A stretch of 33,871 nt of DNA from Candidatus Woesebacteria bacterium RIFCSPHIGHO2_01_FULL_39_23 (lineage in GTDB: Bacteria; Patescibacteriota; Microgenomatia; UBA8517): contig MGGH01000017.1 of NCBI GenBank assembly GCA_001792305.1, forward strand, positions 1 through 33,871, in the 5' to 3' direction. The notes below the pieces were generated by a model that worked only from the letters and a program-made list of their open reading frames with translations, was not told the origin of the DNA and searched no databases. Numbering within the stretch: position 1 is the stretch's first letter; each line of letters starts with the position of its first letter. The position numbers and the translations under genes are program-made. Positions 17,817 through 25,687 of the stretch are shown here, in pieces.

Positions 17817-17842
17817 CAAATTAAAGTAAAATGGGTATAAAA
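17817..17842 (+). promoter_or_regulatory. Promoter-like element, copy 2 (facing right)
   Basis: This 26-nt plus-strand stretch matches the element at 1334-1359 (minus strand) in 25 of 26 bases and ends in GGTATAAAA. It points toward the 3' end of the convergent GT4 gene at 17886, where only a 34-codon ORF starts, at an ATG 2 nt after TATAAA. The element therefore appears to have lost the gene it served, or it makes an antisense or non-coding transcript. Confidence 0.4.
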
Positions 17843-17843
17843 C

Positions 17844-17948
17844 ATGAGTGAGTACGATTCCATAACAGCAATACTTCGGCCCGAGCTAGATTCCTATATA
17901 TTTTTTCAAAAAAATACTTTCATATACATTGGTAATAGCCTTCGCTAA
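17844..17948 (+). other. 34-codon ORF after promoter-like copy 2, possible gene remnant
   Basis: ATG at 17844 follows the repeated promoter-like element directly and opens a 34-codon frame beginning MSEYDSITAILRPELDSYI. It runs 63 bp into the antisense of the GT4 gene before TAA. I do not recognise the peptide. It may be the beginning of a gene whose remainder was lost in a rearrangement, or a chance ORF. There is no ribosome-binding site. Confidence 0.15.
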
Positions 17949-19052
17949 TTTGGGCCCGAATTTTAATCCAAATTTTCGGGCAGCGAGAGACATCGTTTTC
18001 CTAACCACTGGGTAGTCAATTAAATATTTAATCTTTTCTGATATCACTTGGGGATCCGGTTTAACCACAAAAGAACAGTCCGGGGATAATTTATAAATAC
18101 CTGAACCCTCATTGGTATTAATAACCGGCGTTCCAGAGGCGAGTGAGTCAATTAAGACGTATGCCATATCCTCTTTATACAGAGCCGGGTAAATTAGAAT
18201 ATCGGCTGCCTGATAGTATTTATGAAGCTCTCTATAACTTTTCGATCCCAAATAATCGATATTGGGATTTACGCTGGCCTTTTGCCACACAAATTTTTCT
18301 TCTGATCCCTCACTTCCGATAATCTTCATTCTACTGCCGTTTTTTATTTTTTCAAAAGCACTTATGGCTATCCTTACACCTTTTTCAGGAATCAGTCTGC
18401 CCACGTACAAAACCGTAAAAACATCTTCCCATCCAATCCTTTTTCTGGCAACACTTTTGTCTAACGGTTTAAATCTATCTGTGTCAATCCAGTGGCTAAA
18501 AACTGTAATTTTTGCTTTATCTATTCCAAGATTAACAAGTTCATCTCTGGATTCATCCGATTGAGCCAGAACTGCATCCATTTTGGAGAGTACCATCCTT
18601 GAAATTTTGCTAAACAAATTGTCGTGAAAATTAAATAATGTTTCTGTCGCCATCACAACTGGTTTTCCAAAAAAAAGTTTGAGAACCATTCCGATAAACG
18701 CGGATGAGAGTCCAATGCAATGAATTAAATCTACACTTTTGTGATTTCCAAGCATAAAAATAAAGGTTCTAAGTCCGAGGTACGGAGTTAGATATAAAAA
18801 ATTAAAAACAGGGTGTAAATTAACGAAAAAGTTAAAATAATTCCCACTCAGCCAACCGAATCTTCTTATCTCGAGATTCTTGGATTTTTCGACTGCCTTC
18901 GCTTTCGCCAGCGTAGTTATTGGTTGGTAAGTTAAAACAGTAGTTTCAAAATTGTGCCTTCGAAGACTATCTGTTAAATCAGTTAAATGAGTCTCTACAC
19001 CTCCAAGGTTAGGTCTAAACACGGGGGTCAAAATTAAAATTCTAGGTTTCAT
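17886..19052 (-). CDS. Family 4 glycosyltransferase
   Basis: A 388-aa GT-B enzyme. The acceptor loop is RPNLGGVETHLTDLTDSL, the hinge-side donor motif LYVGRLIPEKGV, and the C-terminal signature YKEDMAYVLIDSLASGTPVI. In the E-x7-E motif the first Glu is present but the second is replaced by Asp, the reverse of the GT4 at 9963. Hydrophobic residues 80-100 may contact the membrane. It is the last gene of its transcription unit, just before the 159-bp gap, and is coupled by ATGA to another GT4 upstream. It probably transfers a hexose during lipid-linked glycan assembly. Confidence 0.87.
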   Translation of the reverse strand: MKPRILILTPVFRPNLGGVETHLTDLTDSLRRHNFETTVLTYQPITTLAKAKAVEKSKNLEIRRFGWLSGNYFNFFVNLHPVFNFLYLTPYLGLRTFIFMLGNHKSVDLIHCIGLSSAFIGMVLKLFFGKPVVMATETLFNFHDNLFSKISRMVLSKMDAVLAQSDESRDELVNLGIDKAKITVFSHWIDTDRFKPLDKSVARKRIGWEDVFTVLYVGRLIPEKGVRIAISAFEKIKNGSRMKIIGSEGSEEKFVWQKASVNPNIDYLGSKSYRELHKYYQAADILIYPALYKEDMAYVLIDSLASGTPVINTNEGSGIYKLSPDCSFVVKPDPQVISEKIKYLIDYPVVRKTMSLAARKFGLKFGPKLAKAITNVYESIFLKKYIGI

Positions 19053-20158
19053 AACAATAGCTTTTTAAACTCCCTGTAACTTTTGTCCCAATCAAATCCT
19101 TTTGCCGAGAGATATGCATTTTGGGACAATTTCTCCCGTAATTTTCTATCTTCTACAATCTTAAGCATCTGATCCCTTAACTCCGCGACTTTCGGGTTTG
19201 ATGATACCATAAGGCCTGTTTTACCTTTTTTGACTGAGTCTCGAAGACCGGAAACATCTGTAACAATAGAAGGCGTCCAGCAAGCAGCACACTCGGTTAT
19301 TGTCATTCCCCATCCTTCCTTTACCGAAGGGAAAATCAAAGCCCAGGCCTGCTGCATTAATTTAACTTTTTGATCCTTCACGTTTTTATTAAAAAACAAA
19401 TTATCTTTGTCCACGAAATAAACAGCTTCACCAAGTCCCAAAGCGTCTCTTATCTCCTCAAGTCTTTTTCTCTCATATCCATTTCCAACAATAGCTAGTT
19501 TTGCATCATTATGCTTATTAAATACACCCTTAAATGCTTTAATAACCAGATCGTTTCTTTTCATCTTCACCAATCTGCTGACTGTCAAGAATAAAGGATA
19601 GTTTGCTTTTTCACCCGGTTCATATCTGTTGTGATCAACACCCAAACTAAAGACTCCAATATTCCTTTCTGGAATACCAACAGAAACTAAATCATATTTT
19701 GTGCTATTTGAATAGCAAATAAATCGAGTATTTTTATAAGTCAGATATTGCAGGCGCTCAACCAAGTACCCGAAATGGGAAATAAAAGGAGGAAATTCAT
19801 AAAAAAACACCTCCTTTGCCATCTGGTTAAGATAGCCAACTCTCTTTGACTTGGTTGCCCAAAAAGGCGTTTGCCAAAAAATAGTATTAGAGCAATCCAA
19901 AACAATATCAGGTTTTTTTCGTAACAACCAATAGTAGATAGGAGCAAGTAAGTACATTAGAACTCTATTTCTTCCCATTCTAATAATCTTGATTTGATCA
20001 ACCGAATCAAACCTTTTACCTTCGGGAAAACTTCTACAAAACCAGCTAACCCCGTGACCATCTCTAGCCAATCTTTTACAGAGTTCATATAGTATTATTT
20101 CAGCACCACCGACTTCAGGGTGCTTTATATCTTTCCAATTCAAAATTAAAATATTCAT
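19049..20158 (-). CDS. Family 4 glycosyltransferase
   Basis: A 369-aa GT-B enzyme starting MNILILNWKDIKHPEVGGAE, where HPEVGGAE is the acceptor-binding loop of one GT4 branch. The donor domain carries FLTVSRLVKMKRND, AIVGNGYERKRLEE and KEGWGMTITECAACWTPSIV with both Glu of the E-x7-E motif. No signal peptide or true membrane helix is evident, so it acts at the cytoplasmic face. Overlaps of 4 bp on both sides tie it to the GT4 downstream and the GT2 upstream, suggesting the three act in sequence on one glycan. Confidence 0.9.
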   Translation of the reverse strand: MNILILNWKDIKHPEVGGAEIILYELCKRLARDGHGVSWFCRSFPEGKRFDSVDQIKIIRMGRNRVLMYLLAPIYYWLLRKKPDIVLDCSNTIFWQTPFWATKSKRVGYLNQMAKEVFFYEFPPFISHFGYLVERLQYLTYKNTRFICYSNSTKYDLVSVGIPERNIGVFSLGVDHNRYEPGEKANYPLFLTVSRLVKMKRNDLVIKAFKGVFNKHNDAKLAIVGNGYERKRLEEIRDALGLGEAVYFVDKDNLFFNKNVKDQKVKLMQQAWALIFPSVKEGWGMTITECAACWTPSIVTDVSGLRDSVKKGKTGLMVSSNPKVAELRDQMLKIVEDRKLREKLSQNAYLSAKGFDWDKSYREFKKLLL

Positions 20159-21171
20159 ATCATATGCTTATACTTTTTAATTAAACTTAAAACTGTCCCA
20201 TATCCATACATCAAAGTTACTCCGAAACACATAACAGGATGGATAAACCATGCAATATCGTGCAATTTAATAAATCCTTTGAGTGAGTCTAAGGTGGGCT
20301 TTACAAAAGTAATAGACATAAAAATAAATTTTGCCAACTTCCAAAAGTCCCCTGGCATGTAGACACTGTAGCGCCTTCTTGACAAATCCTCGAAATGATA
20401 TTCTCGCATAAATTTAAGTCTCCTTTTCAAAAAAAAGGCCAGTCCTCGTGCGCCCGTTGCATGTATAAGTGAGTTTTTAACAAAAGCGAATTTGTTAAAC
20501 CCCCTCATTATTACGTCTGTCATCACGTCAATCGGATAATGATTGCTTGGTGAAATTTTCGCATTCTCAAAAACAATATTCCTTCTCATCATGCAACCGT
20601 TGGTCCCAACTGTTGGAATTTTTCGGGGACTACTTTCGAACTCTACTAAAAAATATTTACCCATATCGCGCGATTTCCCAAGTCCGTTCCACTTTTTTTG
20701 GGTCCACATCAAACGGTCTGCCTTGCCAAAATAATACGGAACCGGGTCAAGTGCGCCAAAAAGTGCAAAATACCTATCCATTAAGCTCATTTTGGGATCG
20801 TAATGATACCAGCAGCTCTCAACTGCCATAAGGTCTTTGTGTTTCAAAAAAGGCTCAACATACTCTCTTAGGAAATTTTTCGTCGGCATATAATTATCGT
20901 GATCCAATATAAGGACGAGCTCATTTTTGGTTTTATTAAATGCGACACCCCGGTTGTACTCTGCATTCTGTTTATTTTCAGGAATCTTAAAAACTTTCGC
21001 TTTATACTTTTTTGCCACTTCTAAAGTATCGTCACTTGATCCCCCGTCGCCTAATATTATTTCGATTTTATTTTGAGGATAATTCTGCGTCCGTACGTGT
21101 TTAAGACACTCTTCTAGAGTTCTGCCTGAATTATATGTAGCTGTAACAACGCTAATTGTCGGCAATTTCAT
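20155..21171 (-). CDS. Family 2 glycosyltransferase
   Basis: A 338-aa GT2 with ISVVTATYNSGRTLEECLKH, IILGDGGSSDDTLEVA, ENKQNAEYNRGVA and the metal motif LILDHDNYMPT. Its central part (GTNGCMMRRN, then DVMTDVIMRGFNKFAFV) forms the acceptor site. Residues about 280-330 hold a hydrophobic patch (FIHPVMCFGVTLMYGYGTVL) suited to membrane anchoring. The start overlaps the SDR stop upstream by one base (TAATG). It differs from the WbbL-like enzymes in this locus, so it probably makes a different linkage. Substrates are unknown. Confidence 0.88.
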   Translation of the reverse strand: MKLPTISVVTATYNSGRTLEECLKHVRTQNYPQNKIEIILGDGGSSDDTLEVAKKYKAKVFKIPENKQNAEYNRGVAFNKTKNELVLILDHDNYMPTKNFLREYVEPFLKHKDLMAVESCWYHYDPKMSLMDRYFALFGALDPVPYYFGKADRLMWTQKKWNGLGKSRDMGKYFLVEFESSPRKIPTVGTNGCMMRRNIVFENAKISPSNHYPIDVMTDVIMRGFNKFAFVKNSLIHATGARGLAFFLKRRLKFMREYHFEDLSRRRYSVYMPGDFWKLAKFIFMSITFVKPTLDSLKGFIKLHDIAWFIHPVMCFGVTLMYGYGTVLSLIKKYKHMI

Positions 21172-21935
21172 TACTTACTCCAAATAAACTTTTGAAGCTT
21201 ATCCCACAAAGCTCTGGGTAATAATCTATTTAAAACCCAAACTATTTTGGCATCGCGGCCTACGACCATTATTACGGGCGGCCTATCCATTTTTATAATC
21301 TTATATATTTTTTGGGCAATTTCCTCTCTCCTGACAAAAGGTAATAGCAGTCTCAATGGCCACAATTTTTGTCTCGCACTTTTGTGTGGTAATTTAACTT
21401 TTTCCTCTGAATAAATTGCTCCCGGCGCAATTGCAGTTACACAAACTCTGTCTTTGGCCAGTTCATATCTAATGCTTTCTGAAAACGCCTGGAAAGCAAA
21501 CTTTGAAGCCGAATAAATACTAAAGTTAGGAAACGTTACCAGTCCGGAAAGCGAAGTTATATTAATTATTCTCCCGCCACCAGACCGGCGCATGTGGGTT
21601 ATTATCTCCTTGATTAAACGGAATGCCCCAACTGCGTTAGTATCCAATATTTTTAAATAGTCTTCACTTGAGAATTCCTCAAAAGGTCCGGAAAGCGAGT
21701 ATCCTGCATTATTTATCAAAACATCAATCTTTCCCTCATTTTTGATAATTTCATAGATAGCCTCCTTACAACTTTTATCTGAAGTAATATCAAGTTTTAG
21801 CCATTTCACCCCATCAATCTTTGTCTCTCTCCTCGACCCTCCATAAACTACAAAACCCTTTTTACTCAAAAAAAGTGAGATATCCCGCCCCAATCCTGAT
21901 GATGAACCCGTAATAAAAACTACATTTTTCATCAT
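21171..21935 (-). CDS. Short-chain dehydrogenase/reductase
   Basis: A 254-aa classical SDR: cofactor motif TGSSSGLG (10-17), structural NNAG, a catalytic Ser in NITSLSG, and YSASK giving Tyr 141 and Lys 145. The C-terminal extension (RLLPRALWDKLQKFIW) is amphipathic and may sit on the membrane, as in SDRs that reduce lipid-linked or fatty substrates. The gene follows a 16-nt gap in which TATACT lies 4 nt before the first of two adjacent ATGs. It leads into three glycosyltransferases, so reduction of a sugar or lipid intermediate is possible, but the substrate is not shown by the sequence. Confidence 0.85.
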   Translation of the reverse strand: MMKNVVFITGSSSGLGRDISLFLSKKGFVVYGGSRRETKIDGVKWLKLDITSDKSCKEAIYEIIKNEGKIDVLINNAGYSLSGPFEEFSSEDYLKILDTNAVGAFRLIKEIITHMRRSGGGRIINITSLSGLVTFPNFSIYSASKFAFQAFSESIRYELAKDRVCVTAIAPGAIYSEEKVKLPHKSARQKLWPLRLLLPFVRREEIAQKIYKIIKMDRPPVIMVVGRDAKIVWVLNRLLPRALWDKLQKFIWSK

Positions 21936-21939
21936 TTGA

Positions 21940-21945
21940 AGTATA
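21940..21945 (-). promoter_or_regulatory. -10-like box before the 21935 SDR
   Basis: TATACT on the minus strand lies 4 nt before the ATG in a 16-nt gap. No -35-like sequence is found at 16-18 nt. It may give an internal leaderless transcript for the SDR-GT2-GT4-GT4 group. Confidence 0.3.
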
Positions 21946-21951
21946 CAACTT

Positions 21952-23865
21952 TCATTTCACACTACGCCACACCTGGGTGTTGGCATTACCGAAAATTTTT
22001 TCTACACCAAAGTCGCCAGGTGAAAATGGTAGACTCTCCACATATTTTCCATACCTTACCAAATAAACATAGTCAACGTTAAGACTTTTAAAAATCTCAA
22101 TTGCCTTTTCTCTATCGCTTTCACTAAAAACCCTTGTGTCTGATACAGTTTTCTTGCTAGAAAGATTTTCTACATACTCCCTTTTATCAATAAATACCGC
22201 TGGTTTATAAGGTGTTTCATACGAACACTGCAAACATTCGTCATCTCTGATTAACACTTTATCGCCATTAGTAGACGAAAGATAAGTAAGTGCCGCTACT
22301 TCATCTTGGCTCACATAATAAGTTAAGGTATTTTTCTTGTACCATAGAAATGATCCAGCTCCTGCCAAAAATAGGATTATTAAAAATATTATTTTCTTTT
22401 TTAGAAAAATATAAGCTGCAAAAATAATTGAAAGCCCAATCAGAAGCCAGAGTTTTTTACTTTTCAAAAGGTGAATTGCTTCAAGTGACAAGTGAGAAAG
22501 TAGTAATCCCTTTTTCCCGACAAACCAGTTATAGCGTGGCTTAATGGTCAAGTCGCCTTCATTCCTTTCAATCTCCAAGGTCATTTTGCTAGCCAACAAA
22601 TCAGGAATGTCACCAATAAACCCATGAATAACCACCCTATCTTCGAAGTAGTCAAATACCGCGTCCCCTAAATCCCACACGCTATTTTCGTCACTTGCCT
22701 CGTCAATATAAAAAGGTACATTAATAGATAATTGGAAATCGGAGTTTGGATTTACAAAGTAGGGCTCAACCAGATCTTCATGATAACTTCTGAAATCAAA
22801 TATTTGCGCTCTCGCGCCATTATCATAATATCTTATGCCAATTCGAAACTTCGTAGACTGGTACCAAACTACATTTTCTGCTTTTATTTTATATGAAGGC
22901 GAATCTTCGGGATGTTTTTCCCGGAACCACTCTCCAAACTCTTTCATTGAAAGAGCGACAAGCTGACCTTCATTTTGACGCTTTGCAATTATACCGATCT
23001 GATCTTCATATACACCTTTATACGCCAACGGGTCCAAATCTGCCTCTAGTCCAATTGTAAATTGGCCGAAGTCATTTTCATTGTTTAAATAGACGTCCAT
23101 TAACCATTCAAAATATTTTAAATCAAGCTTCTCGGATAAGATATGATAATCCTGCGTACTATAAAGACTGTTTTTATATCCCCTGACGGGATCCCTTAAA
23201 GCCCACTGAATAGTAACAATATCTATTTTTGATTGACCGTCTGCAGGTACGCCGGCATGGTTTTTCGACGGATAAAAAGGAACTCCGAAGTACTGACCCC
23301 ACACCTGATAACCATCCATTGAAAATTGGTCTGCTACTCCAAGATTTGCTATAGCACCATATTTTTCCCTGATGTAAGAAAGGGAAAAACTGTCCGTCCA
23401 CCAAGATCCGACAGACTTGGGGTAAAATCCAAATACCTCGTAAAATCTGCTAAGCACCCTATCAATAAGTTTTATTCGATCCTCCCTTTTATATCCTGAT
23501 AGAAAAACGGATGTGGCATGATGCCAAGAACCGGTATCGTTATAAATGACATTTGATTCTTCTGAAAAGTTTTTTGAGACCTCCAGAAAAATGCCAACCT
23601 CTTGTTTCTCATCCATACCCAGAATTACTCCAATCGCCTTCTCGTCCTTCAAAACATCGAATGTCAAAAGCCAGGTAGCCGACAAATTAAATTCTTTTAT
23701 GGGTTTATAAGCTGCTGAAATGCTTTCCGAAACATTTTTTGTGTAGGGAGCAATTCTAACCGGATTAACAATGTTAACAAACCTGCTGATTCCGCTTGCA
23801 GAAATTTCTTTCTTTGAAGTAAAAAATAAGATAACAAAAATAACTAGAATCCAAGCTTTTCTCAC
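21952..23865 (-). CDS. Secreted polysaccharide-deacetylase-like protein with membrane anchor
   Basis: A 637-aa protein starting with a GTG that overlaps the upstream stop (GTGA). A signal peptide or anchor covers residues 1-23. Residues about 55-330 look like a (beta/alpha) barrel of NodB/GH57-type fold: WLLTFDVL, EVGIFLEVS, GSWHHATSVFLSGYKREDR, YPKSVGSWWTDSFSL and DGYQVWGQYFGVPFYPSK. The standard TFDD and HxxxH metal motifs are not clearly intact, so catalysis is uncertain. A beta-rich region follows, then two hydrophobic helices near 470-515 and an outer domain with ECLQC that resembles the soluble tails of GT-C proteins. It probably binds or edits the glycan outside the cell. Confidence 0.65.
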   Translation of the reverse strand: MRKAWILVIFVILFFTSKKEISASGISRFVNIVNPVRIAPYTKNVSESISAAYKPIKEFNLSATWLLTFDVLKDEKAIGVILGMDEKQEVGIFLEVSKNFSEESNVIYNDTGSWHHATSVFLSGYKREDRIKLIDRVLSRFYEVFGFYPKSVGSWWTDSFSLSYIREKYGAIANLGVADQFSMDGYQVWGQYFGVPFYPSKNHAGVPADGQSKIDIVTIQWALRDPVRGYKNSLYSTQDYHILSEKLDLKYFEWLMDVYLNNENDFGQFTIGLEADLDPLAYKGVYEDQIGIIAKRQNEGQLVALSMKEFGEWFREKHPEDSPSYKIKAENVVWYQSTKFRIGIRYYDNGARAQIFDFRSYHEDLVEPYFVNPNSDFQLSINVPFYIDEASDENSVWDLGDAVFDYFEDRVVIHGFIGDIPDLLASKMTLEIERNEGDLTIKPRYNWFVGKKGLLLSHLSLEAIHLLKSKKLWLLIGLSIIFAAYIFLKKKIIFLIILFLAGAGSFLWYKKNTLTYYVSQDEVAALTYLSSTNGDKVLIRDDECLQCSYETPYKPAVFIDKREYVENLSSKKTVSDTRVFSESDREKAIEIFKSLNVDYVYLVRYGKYVESLPFSPGDFGVEKIFGNANTQVWRSVK

Positions 23866-24662
23866 ACTGACACATCCAGCATCTCACACAAAAGATTGAT
23901 TTTATTCTTTTCTACAGCGTGTTCCCACAGAAAAATACTGACACCCATTGAAGGTGGTTTAACAGCTTCCTTAGCAGCAAGTAGTGCTTCCTGCTTACCA
24001 AGTTTATCGGGAACACTATCAGGCATATCTTTAATTTGAATTATTGGCATAATCGGCCTATTTGTTAAATTATACAAATATTCAACGTACTCATGAATAT
24101 AGCTTACTGGCTTTTTTATCATTCTGTGATAAAGCATAGGGCTTATGATATCAAAATGCTTGGCTAAAAGTTTGTGATCTTGTCCTAAAATATTCACCAA
24201 GTCCGAATATTCCTCATGTTTGAAAGGAACGGCAAAATAACCGATTTTTACATTTTTTGGAACATACTTTCTGACTTCGTTTGCAATATTTTCTAATACT
24301 TTGGCTCTTGATTTCCCCCCACAAAATTTACACTCTCCATGAACTTCCGTTAATTTTTGAGTTCTTACTTCCCATCTCCCATCAAATCTAAAGTGGTCAA
24401 ACCAAATCTCGTCAGGTTTATACTTTAGCACATTGTCGATTTTCATATTGAGCTTTCCAAAGGACGCGGGATTGACAAGGCAACCGTCTTCACCAAAACA
24501 ATCAATACAAAGTCCAACTTTAGCACCTGTTTTTCGAAAAAAGTCGAAATAACTTCTGTCTACTCGGCTATGGGAGAGAATAAAATGGTTGGCACCGATA
24601 TCGCGGAGAGCTAAATAATCACCCCTTTTTCCCCACAACGCAACGAAAACAGACTTTGTCAT
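23862..24662 (-). CDS. TIM-barrel glycoside-hydrolase-like protein with cysteine pairs
   Basis: A 266-aa protein resembling the COG1306/DUF4015 group of putative glycosyl hydrolases. Barrel strands are visible as GANHFILSHS, AKVGLCIDCFG, PDEIWFDHFRFDGRW (acidic residues at a strand end), VKIGYFAVPF, FDIISPMLYHRMI and MPIIQIKDM. It is unusual in having CIDC with a further Cys close behind, plus CKFC, which could bind a metal or form disulphides. No signal peptide is visible, so a cytoplasmic location or non-classical export must be considered. It is joined by 4-bp overlaps to the epimerase upstream and the secreted protein downstream, and probably works on the same glycan. Confidence 0.6.
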   Translation of the reverse strand: MTKSVFVALWGKRGDYLALRDIGANHFILSHSRVDRSYFDFFRKTGAKVGLCIDCFGEDGCLVNPASFGKLNMKIDNVLKYKPDEIWFDHFRFDGRWEVRTQKLTEVHGECKFCGGKSRAKVLENIANEVRKYVPKNVKIGYFAVPFKHEEYSDLVNILGQDHKLLAKHFDIISPMLYHRMIKKPVSYIHEYVEYLYNLTNRPIMPIIQIKDMPDSVPDKLGKQEALLAAKEAVKPPSMGVSIFLWEHAVEKNKINLLCEMLDVSV

Positions 24663-25687
24663 TTAAACAATTCTTTATTGTTTTCTACCCATTTACAGAA
24701 CATACTAATACCATCCTTTGGTGAAATTTGCGGTTTCCATCCTAACAGCTTTTTAATCTTCCTTATGTCACTTATGTAAATTTTTTGATCCCCTAGCCGC
24801 CATTCTGCGAAATTGACATTTATCTTTTTTCCAAAATAATCCTCCAAAATAGAACCAAATTCACTCCAGACAGAAATCGCAAATGTCAAACCCCCACCCA
24901 CATTAAATATTTCTCCCTTTAAAGCTTCTTTATTTGAAAATGCAAGCTCATAAGCCCTGACCAAATCATCTATAAAAAGCACATCACGGACTTGTCTTCC
25001 GTCTCCATAAATCGTGATTGGCGTTTTAGTAACCACAGCTATGATAAACCAGGCAAGCCATCCTTGATCCTCCACACCAAATTGTCTGGGCCCGTATATA
25101 CAAGATTGTCTAAAAACAACAGTTTTCAAACCATAAATTCTTGCGTAATCACGCACATATTGGTCGGCGGCACCTTTAGAACAGCCGTATGGAGAGTGAA
25201 AATCCAATGGAAATTTTTCGCTGATGCCAAAAGGATAATCCACATATATATATCTTTTTTTAACCCTCTTGACTCTCAATTCTTCCATCGCTCCATAAAC
25301 TTTATTGGTTGAAGAATAAATAATGGGAGGCCTATTCTTCGAATTTCTAATTGATTCCAGAACATTAAAAGTACCTAGTACATTTGTTTCAAAATCCTCT
25401 CTGGGGTTTGTTATCGATGTGGTAACTGCAACCTGGGCTGCTAAATGGAGAACTGCGTCTGTTCGGGCTATTTCTTTATCCAAAAGTCTTCGGTCACGTC
25501 TTATATCTCCTTTTACAATTTTTATATTTCTTTTTAAATTTTTTAAAAACTTGGCATTTTCAACACTCCCGTTCCTTGAGAAATTGTCAAAAACTGTAAC
25601 TTTCCAATCTTTACTCGCAAAATATTCGGCCGAATTACTGCCGATAAACCCAGCTCCCCCAGTTATAAAGATTCTTTTTTTAGACAT
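24659..25687 (-). CDS. NAD-dependent epimerase, CDP-paratose 2-epimerase-like
   Basis: A 342-aa extended SDR. The cofactor motif is GGAGFIGS (10-17), the active site includes YSSTNKVYG and SPYGCSKGA with Tyr 167 and Lys 171, and the distinctive stretch FRQSCIYGPRQFGVEDQGW is characteristic of CDP-tyvelose (CDP-paratose) 2-epimerase. PREDFETNVLGTFNVLE and YGDGRQVRDVLFIDDL also fit. The family inverts C2 of a nucleotide-bound 3,6-dideoxyhexose. No CDP-glucose synthesis or dehydration gene is in the window, so the substrate may be made elsewhere or the specificity may differ. It overlaps the GT2 upstream by 8 bp and the hydrolase-like gene by 4 bp. Confidence 0.82.
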   Translation of the reverse strand: MSKKRIFITGGAGFIGSNSAEYFASKDWKVTVFDNFSRNGSVENAKFLKNLKRNIKIVKGDIRRDRRLLDKEIARTDAVLHLAAQVAVTTSITNPREDFETNVLGTFNVLESIRNSKNRPPIIYSSTNKVYGAMEELRVKRVKKRYIYVDYPFGISEKFPLDFHSPYGCSKGAADQYVRDYARIYGLKTVVFRQSCIYGPRQFGVEDQGWLAWFIIAVVTKTPITIYGDGRQVRDVLFIDDLVRAYELAFSNKEALKGEIFNVGGGLTFAISVWSEFGSILEDYFGKKINVNFAEWRLGDQKIYISDIRKIKKLLGWKPQISPKDGISMFCKWVENNKELFK

